A DNA stretch of 64,000 nucleotides from positions 62,001 to 126,000 of the forward strand of contig JADGAN010000010.1 in assembly GCA_015231955.1 (NCBI GenBank), written 5' to 3'. The translations under genes were made by a program, and so were the position numbers. Each line of letters opens with the position of its first letter. Position 1 is the stretch's first letter. This document shows, one piece after another, positions 19,801 to 26,817 of this stretch. Under the pieces are notes generated by a model. The model was not told where the DNA came from and ran no database searches. It saw only the letters and a list, made by a program, of their open reading frames with translations. Source of the DNA: Oligoflexia bacterium (GTDB taxonomy: Bacteria; Bdellovibrionota; Bacteriovoracia; Bacteriovoracales; Bacteriovoracaceae).

Positions 19801-20500
19801 CTTCAAGAAGATTAAATTTTTTGGAGTAGGTGGAGAGAGACTTCGAGAGACCGAAGCGGGAAAAGAGATGTTGCAAATGGTGCAATTAAGGGCCGCTCTT
19901 AGTAGCAAAAATAGGATTCAGGCCTATGAGGTGACCGGTGCTAACGGCAGAAAACGATATGAGTTTTTGCCTGAGGGTGCTCCGACTCCTGCTGGTGGAG
20001 AGAAGACAGGCAGTGCCGGTGATTTATGTGGCGTTTTGAATTCGGTCTTCAATGATAGTATTCAAAATCCTAACTCACCTGCGGTTACCCTATGTCCTAA
20101 TACGATGACTCAAGCTAATCAAGCAGGTGGGGCCGCTCCTGGCTATCCTATGATGATGGATCCTCAAGCAAAAATCGCCTGCTTAAACCAGATCATCTCC
20201 TCCATGTCAGGAGGGAGTGGTGCTATCGGAAGAGCTGCAGGATTATTATCGCTCCTTCCACAGCAGGTGAAGATTGCGGAGACGGAGTTTAGCCGTCTTC
20301 ACAATTCGGCCCTAGACCAGGGACTTGATCGCTCTCCCAACTGTGCTGCGAGAATGATGATGGGCCCACCCTTATCGCCGATGGCACCCGGAATGGGCGG
20401 AATGGGAGGAGGCATGGGTGGTATGGGCGCTCCCGGTGGTGCCCCTGGAATGTTTTCTAACCAGCAGTTTAACAATGTGTCGACGGGGTATCGCTATTAA
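16814..20500 (+). CDS. Large exported protein with Gly/Met-rich ends and coiled-coil middle
   Basis: 1228 residues. ATG at 16814 (GGAG seven bases upstream) is favoured over the GTG one codon before. A signal peptide (about 1-31, ending TVFAQ) is followed by about 130 residues of Gly/Met/Tyr low-complexity sequence (MGGGMM units, GYGGGYGMGG), then a long hydrophilic, largely helical region with Cys pairs and Gln/Met-rich coiled coil (MQQQQMNMAQQQVQ), and a second Gly/Met-rich block near the C-terminus (MGGMGGGMGGMG). No enzyme motif seen. It is 40 bases upstream of the metallopeptidase lipoprotein gene and heads an apparent three-gene operon. A secreted structural or surface component is a reasonable guess. 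Confidence 0.8.
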   Translation: MGKIYKLIDTLKVLLMSLFLIHSTTPTVFAQGMGGMGGGMMGGGMMGGGMMGGGYAPSYGSGYGGGYGMGGMGGGMGAYPPTAGFGGGGYMGGGMMTMGQGGAMPAMQTFGGSAMSSAPSFYGGQMPFMSGGPTGTSYERFASTGAAGGMANPGMMAMGTMMQTGNQFMNTYVSMNRSMGMAQLASQNKGTVPATKVDDFFPQCKLNVAAQPHLSMNACTPGTIGDQATEMMATQWQLQAETLSNSYTLMMQEGGQMGTDTGIQCVKEQSQKLRDTLNGERKKIDALISKINEANAKAKQFFEKDIYAIDKLKKELDGVGEGQALSQNDKKTDMKQIFDTPDCRFIMNTGTLRPEGGIRKIRDDLRGKEQDAINVINSIKDGTFEKKLDDDLRALTQVKNKDVGPSVPLYYKLSRTAFGENRGLLDADYKQLQNDFSESIPEISLPKDLTSFERSREDSNLATQARLEQAKKNYCMNDSQEVVPLKELIGRAQMIGDNNTIIAQGNVTDKIFKNELSVIIAEGEKGATVDNQIAKIRALESKYPGFKVMVSNLYGKDSANHHWSISEILTQNKAKCDNWYNYAPAKPGSSNSIRDEVEAVWQKLENFRKKQGGSDQSNAEVVRKKILNCEGIAPDMNPTDAMESLNIQGEFFCLPQAKKSAESMQGCLNKAEAEVKTRERKMEDVGKIYNDRVVSYVKDQDKILKDVGNQISQQGELLKKYFPGTRFEALNAFRNLSVNPPLMGERLGVRLYGDGNFNFMDELTRKITEMATSMDTQQKEIDSKVNARVGEYNKNYAAEKEYWNKLAKSCSDALNGYRTALAMQQQQMNMAQQQVQRAIMQFCNELSFMRVAPGCDTQAQRLVQSLGNIPDVSFRMGPEAMRVREFMTMCSYISNSNSSTPAFVDPLIDAATQNSAGIVDMCAKTQWNTQGLFERFSNHIYKTSFMMLGTFAARYPEMNNGNPSAIGGVELTKEIERSGDTLAVAMSTPGTSDEEHFKKIKFFGVGGERLRETEAGKEMLQMVQLRAALSSKNRIQAYEVTGANGRKRYEFLPEGAPTPAGGEKTGSAGDLCGVLNSVFNDSIQNPNSPAVTLCPNTMTQANQAGGAAPGYPMMMDPQAKIACLNQIISSMSGGSGAIGRAAGLLSLLPQQVKIAETEFSRLHNSALDQGLDRSPNCAARMMMGPPLSPMAPGMGGMGGGMGGMGAPGGAPGMFSNQQFNNVSTGYRY
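16922..16975 (+). repeat. 15-base tandem repeat encoding Gly-Gly-Gly-Met-Met
   Basis: Three full copies and a partial fourth of GGTGGTGGAATGATG, with one substitution, at the start of the mature Gly/Met-rich protein. Because the unit is a multiple of three, gain or loss of copies keeps the frame. Confidence 0.9.
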
Positions 20501-20540
20501 TTGGGCCTAACTAACCAACTAAAGCTAGGAGAGAGATGGG

Positions 20541-23117
20541 ATGAAGATGAAAGGGAGTGCGCTGGTTCTGTTGCTTGCTCTCATTGCAATCAGTTTTTTA
20601 GCATACTCTTGTATAAAAAAAAATAGTGGTGGAGTTAGGAGCGTAAGTAGAGATAGTGGGAACGGGAATAAAAATTATTGGAATAGCGTCGATGTTGGCT
20701 TTGGAAGAGTGTTACATGACAATCCTCGGATTTTGTCGGGAAATCCCGATTTGCAAGAGGGTGTGGATTTCAGTACGTTTCTAACCCGAGAACAAGATTT
20801 TATTACCACAGGAACAGTGTTGGAAAATAGCTGTAGCGCTACAGTGTTTGAAATAAACTACAACTACTATCAATGTTTTAAAGTTTTGCAAGCGAGTGAT
20901 GCCACTCCGCTATTACCGGTGTATGGACGCTGGGCCTTTGATCCTAGCAGTAACGAATTTTTAGAGGTGCACACCTACTATCACGTCAATAAAGTGGTGG
21001 GAAAGTTTCAAGAACTGCTTGCCGAGTTGTATACTCGAGGTAATCCACGAGGAGCGGCCAATGGAGGTGGTGGCAACTATTTAACCTCCATTCCGCCTAA
21101 CCTCTATTCGAGTAAAGCGTATTGGCTTGAGAGTGAGCTTATGGTTTACTCCAATTGTACCACAGAAGAGTCTAAAAATGAGTACGCCTATTACGACCCA
21201 GTTTTAAACTATCTTTGTCTTCCTAAGCATCCCGATTTTACCACACTCTACGCTTCTCAAGATCCTACCGTGATCTACCATGAAGTTCAGCATGCATTTG
21301 CTTCGTTACTTTTTAATCTTAGAGGGCGTGCGGCGGCCATGACTTCCGCGAATGCAAAACTGATCATGGGACTAGGTGGTGCTCATGAGGGGAGTGCGCT
21401 AGGAGAGGGGCTTTCCGATTTTGTCTCCTATATGATGAATCAGCGTACGCACATTGGAGAGTGGGGGATTGGGCTATTAGGAGCGTCGAGGCCTATGTCA
21501 GAAGAGGATCCGATGCATATTCCGGGGATTAGTCGCGATGATGACTCTAGATTATCCTACCCTTTTTATGTCAACTACGATCCCAATTTTCCGAAAGAAC
21601 CGGGAGAGGTTCCTCACTACTCTGGTTCGATCGTGGCACACTTTTTAGTGGCCTTGGTCGATGAGCTGACCAGCATATGTGGGATTGATCGTGGCAAGGC
21701 GATTAACTACGTTTACCAAGCAATTATGGAAGCGCTAGTCGAGCTAGGTGATGTCACTGCCAAAGGGAGTAGCAATATGGCGGCAGGAGATGTTGATCGT
21801 GTGAACATGTCCTCACTCCTTGATGCCAGGGGTGCTTACCTTTCTGCGCAGTGGATTCGCGCAATCAATCCCCTTAATTACCGAAGATTTTTTCAAACTT
21901 TTGCCAAGTATATGAACACCTATTTATCCAATGCTTCGATCATTGCTTGCACGAGCTCTACTTATAATCAAGATAAGCTAGAGAAGTTATTGGACAAGTA
22001 TGGACTGCTACTCTTTCGCAGTTACAATGACAATGGCAACGGACTAAGCGCTGGACATAGTGGAACACTCACCAAGGTTAATAGTATCAATCGGCAAAGG
22101 AGCGTTTTGATCTCCAAAGACTATATCTCGCTTACCCCTGAGAGCACGAAAGCGTACGTGTTTGATGTGGCAGAAAATATGGGCGGCATCGTCTCTACCC
22201 TTCGTAGTAGTGGCCTTATCACCAATGTCTCTCCGCTGATTCCCGGATCGCTCCACTATAATAATGGCAATGGCAAGATTAGTCCGGGGGAGATTGTGGG
22301 CATACTACCTGTTTTAAAAAATAGTTCCAATTCCATTATGGCGGGAGTGCAAGTTTTAGCAAACGATTGGGATCATGGAAGGTTAAGCGATTGGACTCCT
22401 TTGCCTGCGGCCTATCCCTCCGGTGATAGTAAGGCGATTTACAGTGGTGATTTAAAAATCTGCAACACCTTTGAAGATAAGTTCCCCTTAGAGAGTGAAG
22501 GGGCCGCCAATACTATTAATGCTAGCGCCACTCCAGTGGCCGGTGATTGCGAATACATCACACGTATGAATGGAGTTCACAAAAGTTGCTCGCTAACACA
22601 AACCAATAGTGCTGCTAGCGACTATTGTAGCTTAAGCAATAATGAAATGAATACGGCACAAATGCGCCAAGAGATGTTGATGCCGGTATGTGTAGTGCAA
22701 TACCGGGATGTGAATGAGACCAAGTGGATTTCACAAAAGGCCTTTCGAGAAAGCGTGGGTTTTGATCAGAGTAAATGCCTCATTTCCGATTCACCCTTTG
22801 ATTGTTTTGTGCGTGCTATTCCAGGTGGAGATCAGGCGCTCTATTCTAAAATTAATCCCAACTCCACTTGGGCCAAATCGGTAGTGGCCGAAGGTAGTCT
22901 GCCTAATTTTGCCTCATGGAATTTGCTGCTCTTTGAAATCAATCCTCGCGTTCCGCCAGGAACTACCTTCGATTGTCGCTTGCGGGCGCGTTTTACCAAT
23001 TGCGATGATTGCTGGCATGATAAGAGTAGAAGCGATGGTGACGATTATTTAGATTACGAATACTCTGGAGGTAACCCCTATAAGATTATCCATTTTCAAT
23101 TCACCATCACGGATTAG
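20541..23117 (+). CDS. Lipoprotein-like zinc metallopeptidase (HExxH...GEGLSD)
   Basis: 858 residues. The N-terminus is a signal or anchor with Cys24 in LAYSC; the -3 position is Ala, so the lipobox is imperfect. A gluzincin-type zinc site is clear: H247-E248-x-x-H251 (YHEVQHAFA) with the third ligand E289 in GEGLSDFVSY, the arrangement seen in M4/M36 peptidases (NEAISD in thermolysin). The C-terminal half has about ten Cys and no recognised domain. It lies 40 bases after the Gly/Met-rich gene and 3 bases before the next gene, so all three are probably one transcript; the peptidase might process the large partner. AGGAGAGAG upstream of the ATG. Confidence 0.8.
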   Translation: MKMKGSALVLLLALIAISFLAYSCIKKNSGGVRSVSRDSGNGNKNYWNSVDVGFGRVLHDNPRILSGNPDLQEGVDFSTFLTREQDFITTGTVLENSCSATVFEINYNYYQCFKVLQASDATPLLPVYGRWAFDPSSNEFLEVHTYYHVNKVVGKFQELLAELYTRGNPRGAANGGGGNYLTSIPPNLYSSKAYWLESELMVYSNCTTEESKNEYAYYDPVLNYLCLPKHPDFTTLYASQDPTVIYHEVQHAFASLLFNLRGRAAAMTSANAKLIMGLGGAHEGSALGEGLSDFVSYMMNQRTHIGEWGIGLLGASRPMSEEDPMHIPGISRDDDSRLSYPFYVNYDPNFPKEPGEVPHYSGSIVAHFLVALVDELTSICGIDRGKAINYVYQAIMEALVELGDVTAKGSSNMAAGDVDRVNMSSLLDARGAYLSAQWIRAINPLNYRRFFQTFAKYMNTYLSNASIIACTSSTYNQDKLEKLLDKYGLLLFRSYNDNGNGLSAGHSGTLTKVNSINRQRSVLISKDYISLTPESTKAYVFDVAENMGGIVSTLRSSGLITNVSPLIPGSLHYNNGNGKISPGEIVGILPVLKNSSNSIMAGVQVLANDWDHGRLSDWTPLPAAYPSGDSKAIYSGDLKICNTFEDKFPLESEGAANTINASATPVAGDCEYITRMNGVHKSCSLTQTNSAASDYCSLSNNEMNTAQMRQEMLMPVCVVQYRDVNETKWISQKAFRESVGFDQSKCLISDSPFDCFVRAIPGGDQALYSKINPNSTWAKSVVAEGSLPNFASWNLLLFEINPRVPPGTTFDCRLRARFTNCDDCWHDKSRSDGDDYLDYEYSGGNPYKIIHFQFTITD

Positions 23118-23120
23118 CCT

Positions 23121-23720
23121 ATGAAAAAAAAAATTACGCTACTGCTATTCACTCTGGGAATTGTTTTTATACTCTATTTTCTCTTGTTGCCAGAGCATGA
23201 ACAACTTGCCACTCAAAGTAGTAAGATAAAAAATAAAGTTACAGCAGTGCTTAGTGGTAAAGACCAGGACACAGTTGTAGATGAAAAAAAAGATCATCTC
23301 GCACCAGTTATCGCCATCACCATGCCGCCCATAGAAACGATAAGAGTAGAGCGTTTTGGAAGAGAGCTCCTTGGAGAGGGACGCACCCTCTTTGCAAATA
23401 ATGAAAGAGCACTTACTTTAATCAATCGCTATAATGAAAAATGGATAGAAGTGCTACAAGAGGATCAGCTGCGTTTTCATCCGCACGACACCCAAGTCAA
23501 AATTGTACCCAAGCAATCGTACATCCAACTAGAGGGTAGCGATAAGGGAAGATTAGTAGAGGATGTGTTGGTTACCACCCATTTCCCCGATGGAAAAACT
23601 GATACCTTTATGGCCAAGGTTGATTCGGAAAGTGGCAATATTATCGAGGCGTATGGAGGACGAATTAGCGAGGGGCCTAAAGCTCGCACTCCACTTTATC
23701 CCAGCGGGGAGCTACAATAA
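23121..23720 (+). CDS. Membrane-anchored protein of unknown function
   Basis: 199 residues: short basic start, one hydrophobic segment (residues 5-23, LLLFTLGIVFILYFLLLP) acting as an uncleaved anchor or signal, then a soluble domain. The C-terminal 90 residues (VKIVPKQSYIQLEGSDKG, VLVTTHFPDGKTDTFMAKVD) read like a small beta domain. It starts three bases after the stop of the metallopeptidase gene, so it is translated from the same transcript and may work with it. No family recognised. Confidence 0.7.
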   Translation: MKKKITLLLFTLGIVFILYFLLLPEHEQLATQSSKIKNKVTAVLSGKDQDTVVDEKKDHLAPVIAITMPPIETIRVERFGRELLGEGRTLFANNERALTLINRYNEKWIEVLQEDQLRFHPHDTQVKIVPKQSYIQLEGSDKGRLVEDVLVTTHFPDGKTDTFMAKVDSESGNIIEAYGGRISEGPKARTPLYPSGELQ

Positions 23721-23781
23721 CTAATGAAAAAAATGGACTTGATAGAACAGGCATTAGAAGCTGGCACAAATTCTCTGATGA

Positions 23782-24966
23782 TTAAGCGGCGGCCTTGCTG
23801 CTGTTGCCGTTGCCGTTGCCGTTAGCAGTAGTGGTTGCTAGAGGCTCCATCATTTTGCGATACCAGTCTGGAGGAACAAATTTTGCTTTGGGGAAGGGAA
23901 GTTTGTTGATGATGATCTCTTCAAAGAAGGTGGGGATGTAGCCGCAGGGAACTGTCTCACCAACGTAGCGTCCATGATCGTGGTCTTTACCGGTTTGTAC
24001 CCAACGGTAAATATCTTTGCAGAGGTAGCGGCCAAATTGATCGATGCCAATGCACTCTGAGATGTGACTGACACGCCGGCCGCCGTCATGATAGCGAGAG
24101 CATTGAACAATGATTTGCATTGCTGATGCTACCATCTTGCGAATGGCATCGGGAGGGATTTTGATATCACCCATGAGGCAAAGGGTTTCCAGGCGGGTGC
24201 AGGAGTCGACAGGAGTGTTGGCGTGGACGGTGCCCATACTGCCACTGTGGCCGGTGTTCATCACTTGAATCAGGTCGAGCGCCTCTTCTCCTCGCACCTC
24301 TCCGACAATGATGCGGTCAGGGCGCAGTCTCATGGCGGAGATCACTAGGTCGCGAATGGAGACGGAGGTGATATTTTTTGTGGGGTCGGCCTGCCTGGTT
24401 TCAAAGTAGACCACATGATCTGCTTTGATCTGTAATTCGTTAGAGTCTTCGATGATGAGTAGGCGCTGGGTTTTGGGGATGCGGGCGCCGAGCACATTTA
24501 GCATAGAGGTTTTGCCGGAGCCGGTTCCGCCAGAGACCAAAATATTTTTTCCCAGGTGGACACAGATGTCGAGAAAACGGGCGGCATCGGCAGAGATGGA
24601 GCCAAAAGCAATAAGATCTTTGAGCGTGAGTTTCTCCTTGGAGAATTTACGAATTGCTACCGTGGTACCTTGCCGGGCCATGGGTGGAATCACCACATGG
24701 ATACGGGAGCCGTTGGGAAGGCGGGCATCAAGACGTGGGTTGTTGCTATCAATGATTCTTCCCACCGATTGGGCAATTGCACGCATGGCCGCCTGAAGGG
24801 ATTCTTCATCACTAAATTTATTGCTTGCTTTAAAGACTAGTCCCGATTTTTCTACAAAAATTTCACCAGGGCCATTGATCATGATCTCGGAGACTTTATC
24901 ATTTTCTAATAAATCTTTAATCGGACCAAGAAAGGTATCTATTGCATCTTCAAATACGGAGGCCAT
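23782..24966 (-). CDS. CpaF/TadA-type secretion ATPase (VirB11 superfamily)
   Basis: 394 residues. An N-terminal domain with VSEIMINGPGEIFVEKSG and RLPNGSRIHVVIPP is followed by the ATPase core: Walker A GGTGSGKT at 146-153, RLLIIEDSNELQ (Walker B), an Asp box with LRLRPDRIIVGEVRG-type sequence, and the His box GHSGSMGTVHANTP. These hexameric ATPases drive Tad/Flp pilus assembly or type II/IV secretion from the cytoplasmic face. The last 18 residues are a Gly/Asn repeat and an Ala tail not usual in the family. No CpaE, TadB/C or secretin gene is adjacent, so this copy stands alone. It is followed upstream by the cupredoxin-like gene on the same strand. Confidence 0.9.
   Translation of the reverse strand: MASVFEDAIDTFLGPIKDLLENDKVSEIMINGPGEIFVEKSGLVFKASNKFSDEESLQAAMRAIAQSVGRIIDSNNPRLDARLPNGSRIHVVIPPMARQGTTVAIRKFSKEKLTLKDLIAFGSISADAARFLDICVHLGKNILVSGGTGSGKTSMLNVLGARIPKTQRLLIIEDSNELQIKADHVVYFETRQADPTKNITSVSIRDLVISAMRLRPDRIIVGEVRGEEALDLIQVMNTGHSGSMGTVHANTPVDSCTRLETLCLMGDIKIPPDAIRKMVASAMQIIVQCSRYHDGGRRVSHISECIGIDQFGRYLCKDIYRWVQTGKDHDHGRYVGETVPCGYIPTFFEEIIINKLPFPKAKFVPPDWYRKMMEPLATTTANGNGNGNSSKAAA
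23803..23823. repeat. Hexanucleotide repeat (GTTGCC)n at the 3' end of the CpaF-like gene
   Basis: Three copies of GTTGCC plus a degenerate copy. On the minus strand they encode Gly-Asn repeats close to the C-terminus of the ATPase. Copy number changes would not shift the frame. Confidence 0.8.
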
Positions 24967-24987
24967 AATTTTATCTCCATGATTACA

Positions 24988-25524
24988 TCAATTTTTATTA
25001 AAAAATTCCTCTTCGAGGTTGTGCTCTTTGGGGGACCAAGGAGTGCTGGGATTGGGGTATAAAATATTTTGGAAACTCGACTTCTTGTGAATCTTCTTGA
25101 GGTTTGCAGGCAAGATCATCGGAGTGGTGATTGAGGCGGGGATACGCTCTTTGACCAAAGTGGAGATCACAAACTCCCCACTTTGCTTAGGCGTGCTGCC
25201 GGGGCAGTTGAAGCGATAAATACCAGTTTTGTTAAATTGAATATTCAGGGAGCTTAATTTTAAAGGGTAGAGAGTGAGTAGGATATTTTTTTCTGGAATA
25301 GAGAAGCAACTGCTTTGCTTTTGGGTGTTCATAATCCAAAGCGTGGCCTTCTCTCCCTCATGTAAATGGATGGTTTGTGGGTAATAAGTGCCATCGCTAT
25401 TGAGGATGAGCGCAACCTCTTTGCTAACCAGTGGTGCTTGCAAGAGGTTCATCTCTTTGGCGGATGGTTTTGCATAGGCCAGCTGTGCGGTTATCAATAG
25501 AAGAATAATGGTGGACAATTTCAT
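24988..25524 (-). CDS. Exported cupredoxin-like protein with altered metal ligands
   Basis: 178 residues from the ATG at 25524, which has AGGAAG upstream (an ATG eight codons earlier does not). Signal peptide 1-18 (LLITAQLAYA). The mature part follows a cupredoxin beta-sandwich: TIHLHEGEKATLWIMN, then SSCFSIPEKNILLTL and KTGIYRFNCPGSTPKQSGEF. In copper-binding relatives these positions hold His, then Cys-x-x-His-x-x-Met. Here the first is Cys73, the second Cys107 is kept, and the last His and Met are missing. It may bind a metal differently or be only structural. It precedes the CpaF-like gene by 21 bases on the same strand. Confidence 0.65.
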   Translation of the reverse strand: MKLSTIILLLITAQLAYAKPSAKEMNLLQAPLVSKEVALILNSDGTYYPQTIHLHEGEKATLWIMNTQKQSSCFSIPEKNILLTLYPLKLSSLNIQFNKTGIYRFNCPGSTPKQSGEFVISTLVKERIPASITTPMILPANLKKIHKKSSFQNILYPNPSTPWSPKEHNLEEEFFNKN

Positions 25525-25655
25525 GGTTGTACTTCCTTTGAGCGACACCTCCTCTTCGGAAAAAAAAGTAAAGAAGAAAGTTTTTTTAAAAAAAATAGAG
25601 TAATCTTAGGAGAGGTGAAATAGCGGATAAAATATTGATCAACCAAGTCGGATAT

Positions 25656-26657
25656 ATGCGTTTACTTTTACTTTTTTTGATCCTTGTTTATACGAATACT
25701 TTGGATGCTTCCATTTATAAGAAGGGACTAGGAACGAGGGTTTTAGGGCACTATCTGGGGACGACCCTTGATCTTGATTTCTCTAAATCGTTTATGAGTG
25801 TGTATGTCGACTTTCAAAAACGGCCGACTCCAGTCTTGCACTCCATCGAACAAATTAGTATTAATGATGAGTTTCTCTTCTACTTAAAACAGTTTAAAAA
25901 CAGCTTCTATCCTAAATATTTTTTAGTGGAGTTTGACTACTTCCCGTTAACCAATTTTGGTCTTTATATGTATGAGGATCATCGCGCTCGTTACTCCGAG
26001 ATGGAGGTCAAGTTTAGATCTAGTCGTATCAAGATGATGAAAGAGACAGAAATTAATGCTATCCGCTTAATTACGACCCGTTATGAGATGCCCTATACCT
26101 TCTCTTTTTTTCTGGGAGAGATCTTGGCCTTTGTCACTTCCGAAACTTCCGAAGAGGATAGACCAATCACCACGCAAACGGGAAGTGCCATCATGGGACA
26201 TGTGCTCACGATTGGTAATGAACGACTGATTCAGATGGAGAAGCGCAAAGATTATTGGCTGCAATATATGTATAAGATCAAAGGCACGGATGACAATCCT
26301 CATGCGCAAAAACGCTGGGTCTTTCAACTTGGTTATATTCACCATAAGAATGAGCAGTTTATCGACGCCTTTCTTTTTAATATTGCCCGCGATTGGGCCA
26401 TGCTGTTTAATCAAAGTTGGCTTGCCAATTTAAAGATCGATTACTTTTTTAGTGTGCCCGCTCATAGTGCTAAAAATGCGCGAGGCCTGCAAAAGTACAG
26501 CAACTTTCAAAAGCTGGTGTTTGGAAGGAATTTTAATTTAGGGAGTGTGGTCTTAGGACTTGAAGGGGGGATCAAGTGGGAGACTTTTATGAATAACTTA
26601 AATGACGATATCTTCAGTGAAACCTCTGTCATCTTATCCCCAAATATTAGTTGGTAG
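25656..26657 (+). CDS. Exported protein, possible outer-membrane beta-barrel
   Basis: 333 residues from ATG 25656; a TTG start seven codons upstream is possible. A signal peptide (MRLLLLFLILVYTNTLDAS) is followed by alternating hydrophobic/polar segments rich in Tyr, Phe and Trp, ending in an aromatic residue (LSPNISW), a pattern common in beta-barrel proteins. No family recognised. The gene stands alone between the divergent cupredoxin-like gene and the pdh genes. Confidence 0.6.
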   Translation: MRLLLLFLILVYTNTLDASIYKKGLGTRVLGHYLGTTLDLDFSKSFMSVYVDFQKRPTPVLHSIEQISINDEFLFYLKQFKNSFYPKYFLVEFDYFPLTNFGLYMYEDHRARYSEMEVKFRSSRIKMMKETEINAIRLITTRYEMPYTFSFFLGEILAFVTSETSEEDRPITTQTGSAIMGHVLTIGNERLIQMEKRKDYWLQYMYKIKGTDDNPHAQKRWVFQLGYIHHKNEQFIDAFLFNIARDWAMLFNQSWLANLKIDYFFSVPAHSAKNARGLQKYSNFQKLVFGRNFNLGSVVLGLEGGIKWETFMNNLNDDIFSETSVILSPNISW

Positions 26658-26667
26658 TTGTCGGCCA

Positions 26668-26731
26668 GATAAGCTATAAGCTTATGGTTTATCGCTGATA
26701 GCTGATAGCTTATAGCTTATCGCGCGATAAG
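26668..26731. promoter_or_regulatory. Overlapping palindromes upstream of the pdh promoter
   Basis: Two perfect dyads share bases. The first has 15-bp arms, GATAAGCTATAAGCT (26668-26682) and its exact complement at 26707-26721, with a 24-base loop. The second, CTTATCGCGCGATAAG (26716-26731), is a 16-bp self-complementary palindrome that overlaps the 3' arm of the first. A 10-bp palindrome ATAAGCTTAT sits inside the 5' arm region. No T-run follows, so it is not an ordinary terminator. It lies 10 bases before the putative -35 box of aceE, a good position for an operator. Confidence 0.6.
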
Positions 26732-26741
26732 AATTAGTAAA

Positions 26742-26770
26742 TTGGTCATATTCTAGCGAAAGAGTATGCT
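26742..26770 (+). promoter_or_regulatory. Candidate sigma-70 promoter for aceE-aceF-lpdA
   Basis: TTGGTC (-35), 17-base spacer, TATGCT (-10), four of six matches in each box, about 47 bases before the aceE ATG. The half-site ATTGGTCAT resembles half of the E. coli PdhR site but the second half is absent. Confidence 0.4.
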
Positions 26771-26817
26771 ATTCCTATTATGTATGACGGTTTTATTCCT
26801 AAAACAAAGTAGGTTAT

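Noticed and set aside
26740-26752. PdhR-type operator at the pdh promoter
   Set aside because: Only the half-site ATTGGT is present; the matching ACCAAT is missing.
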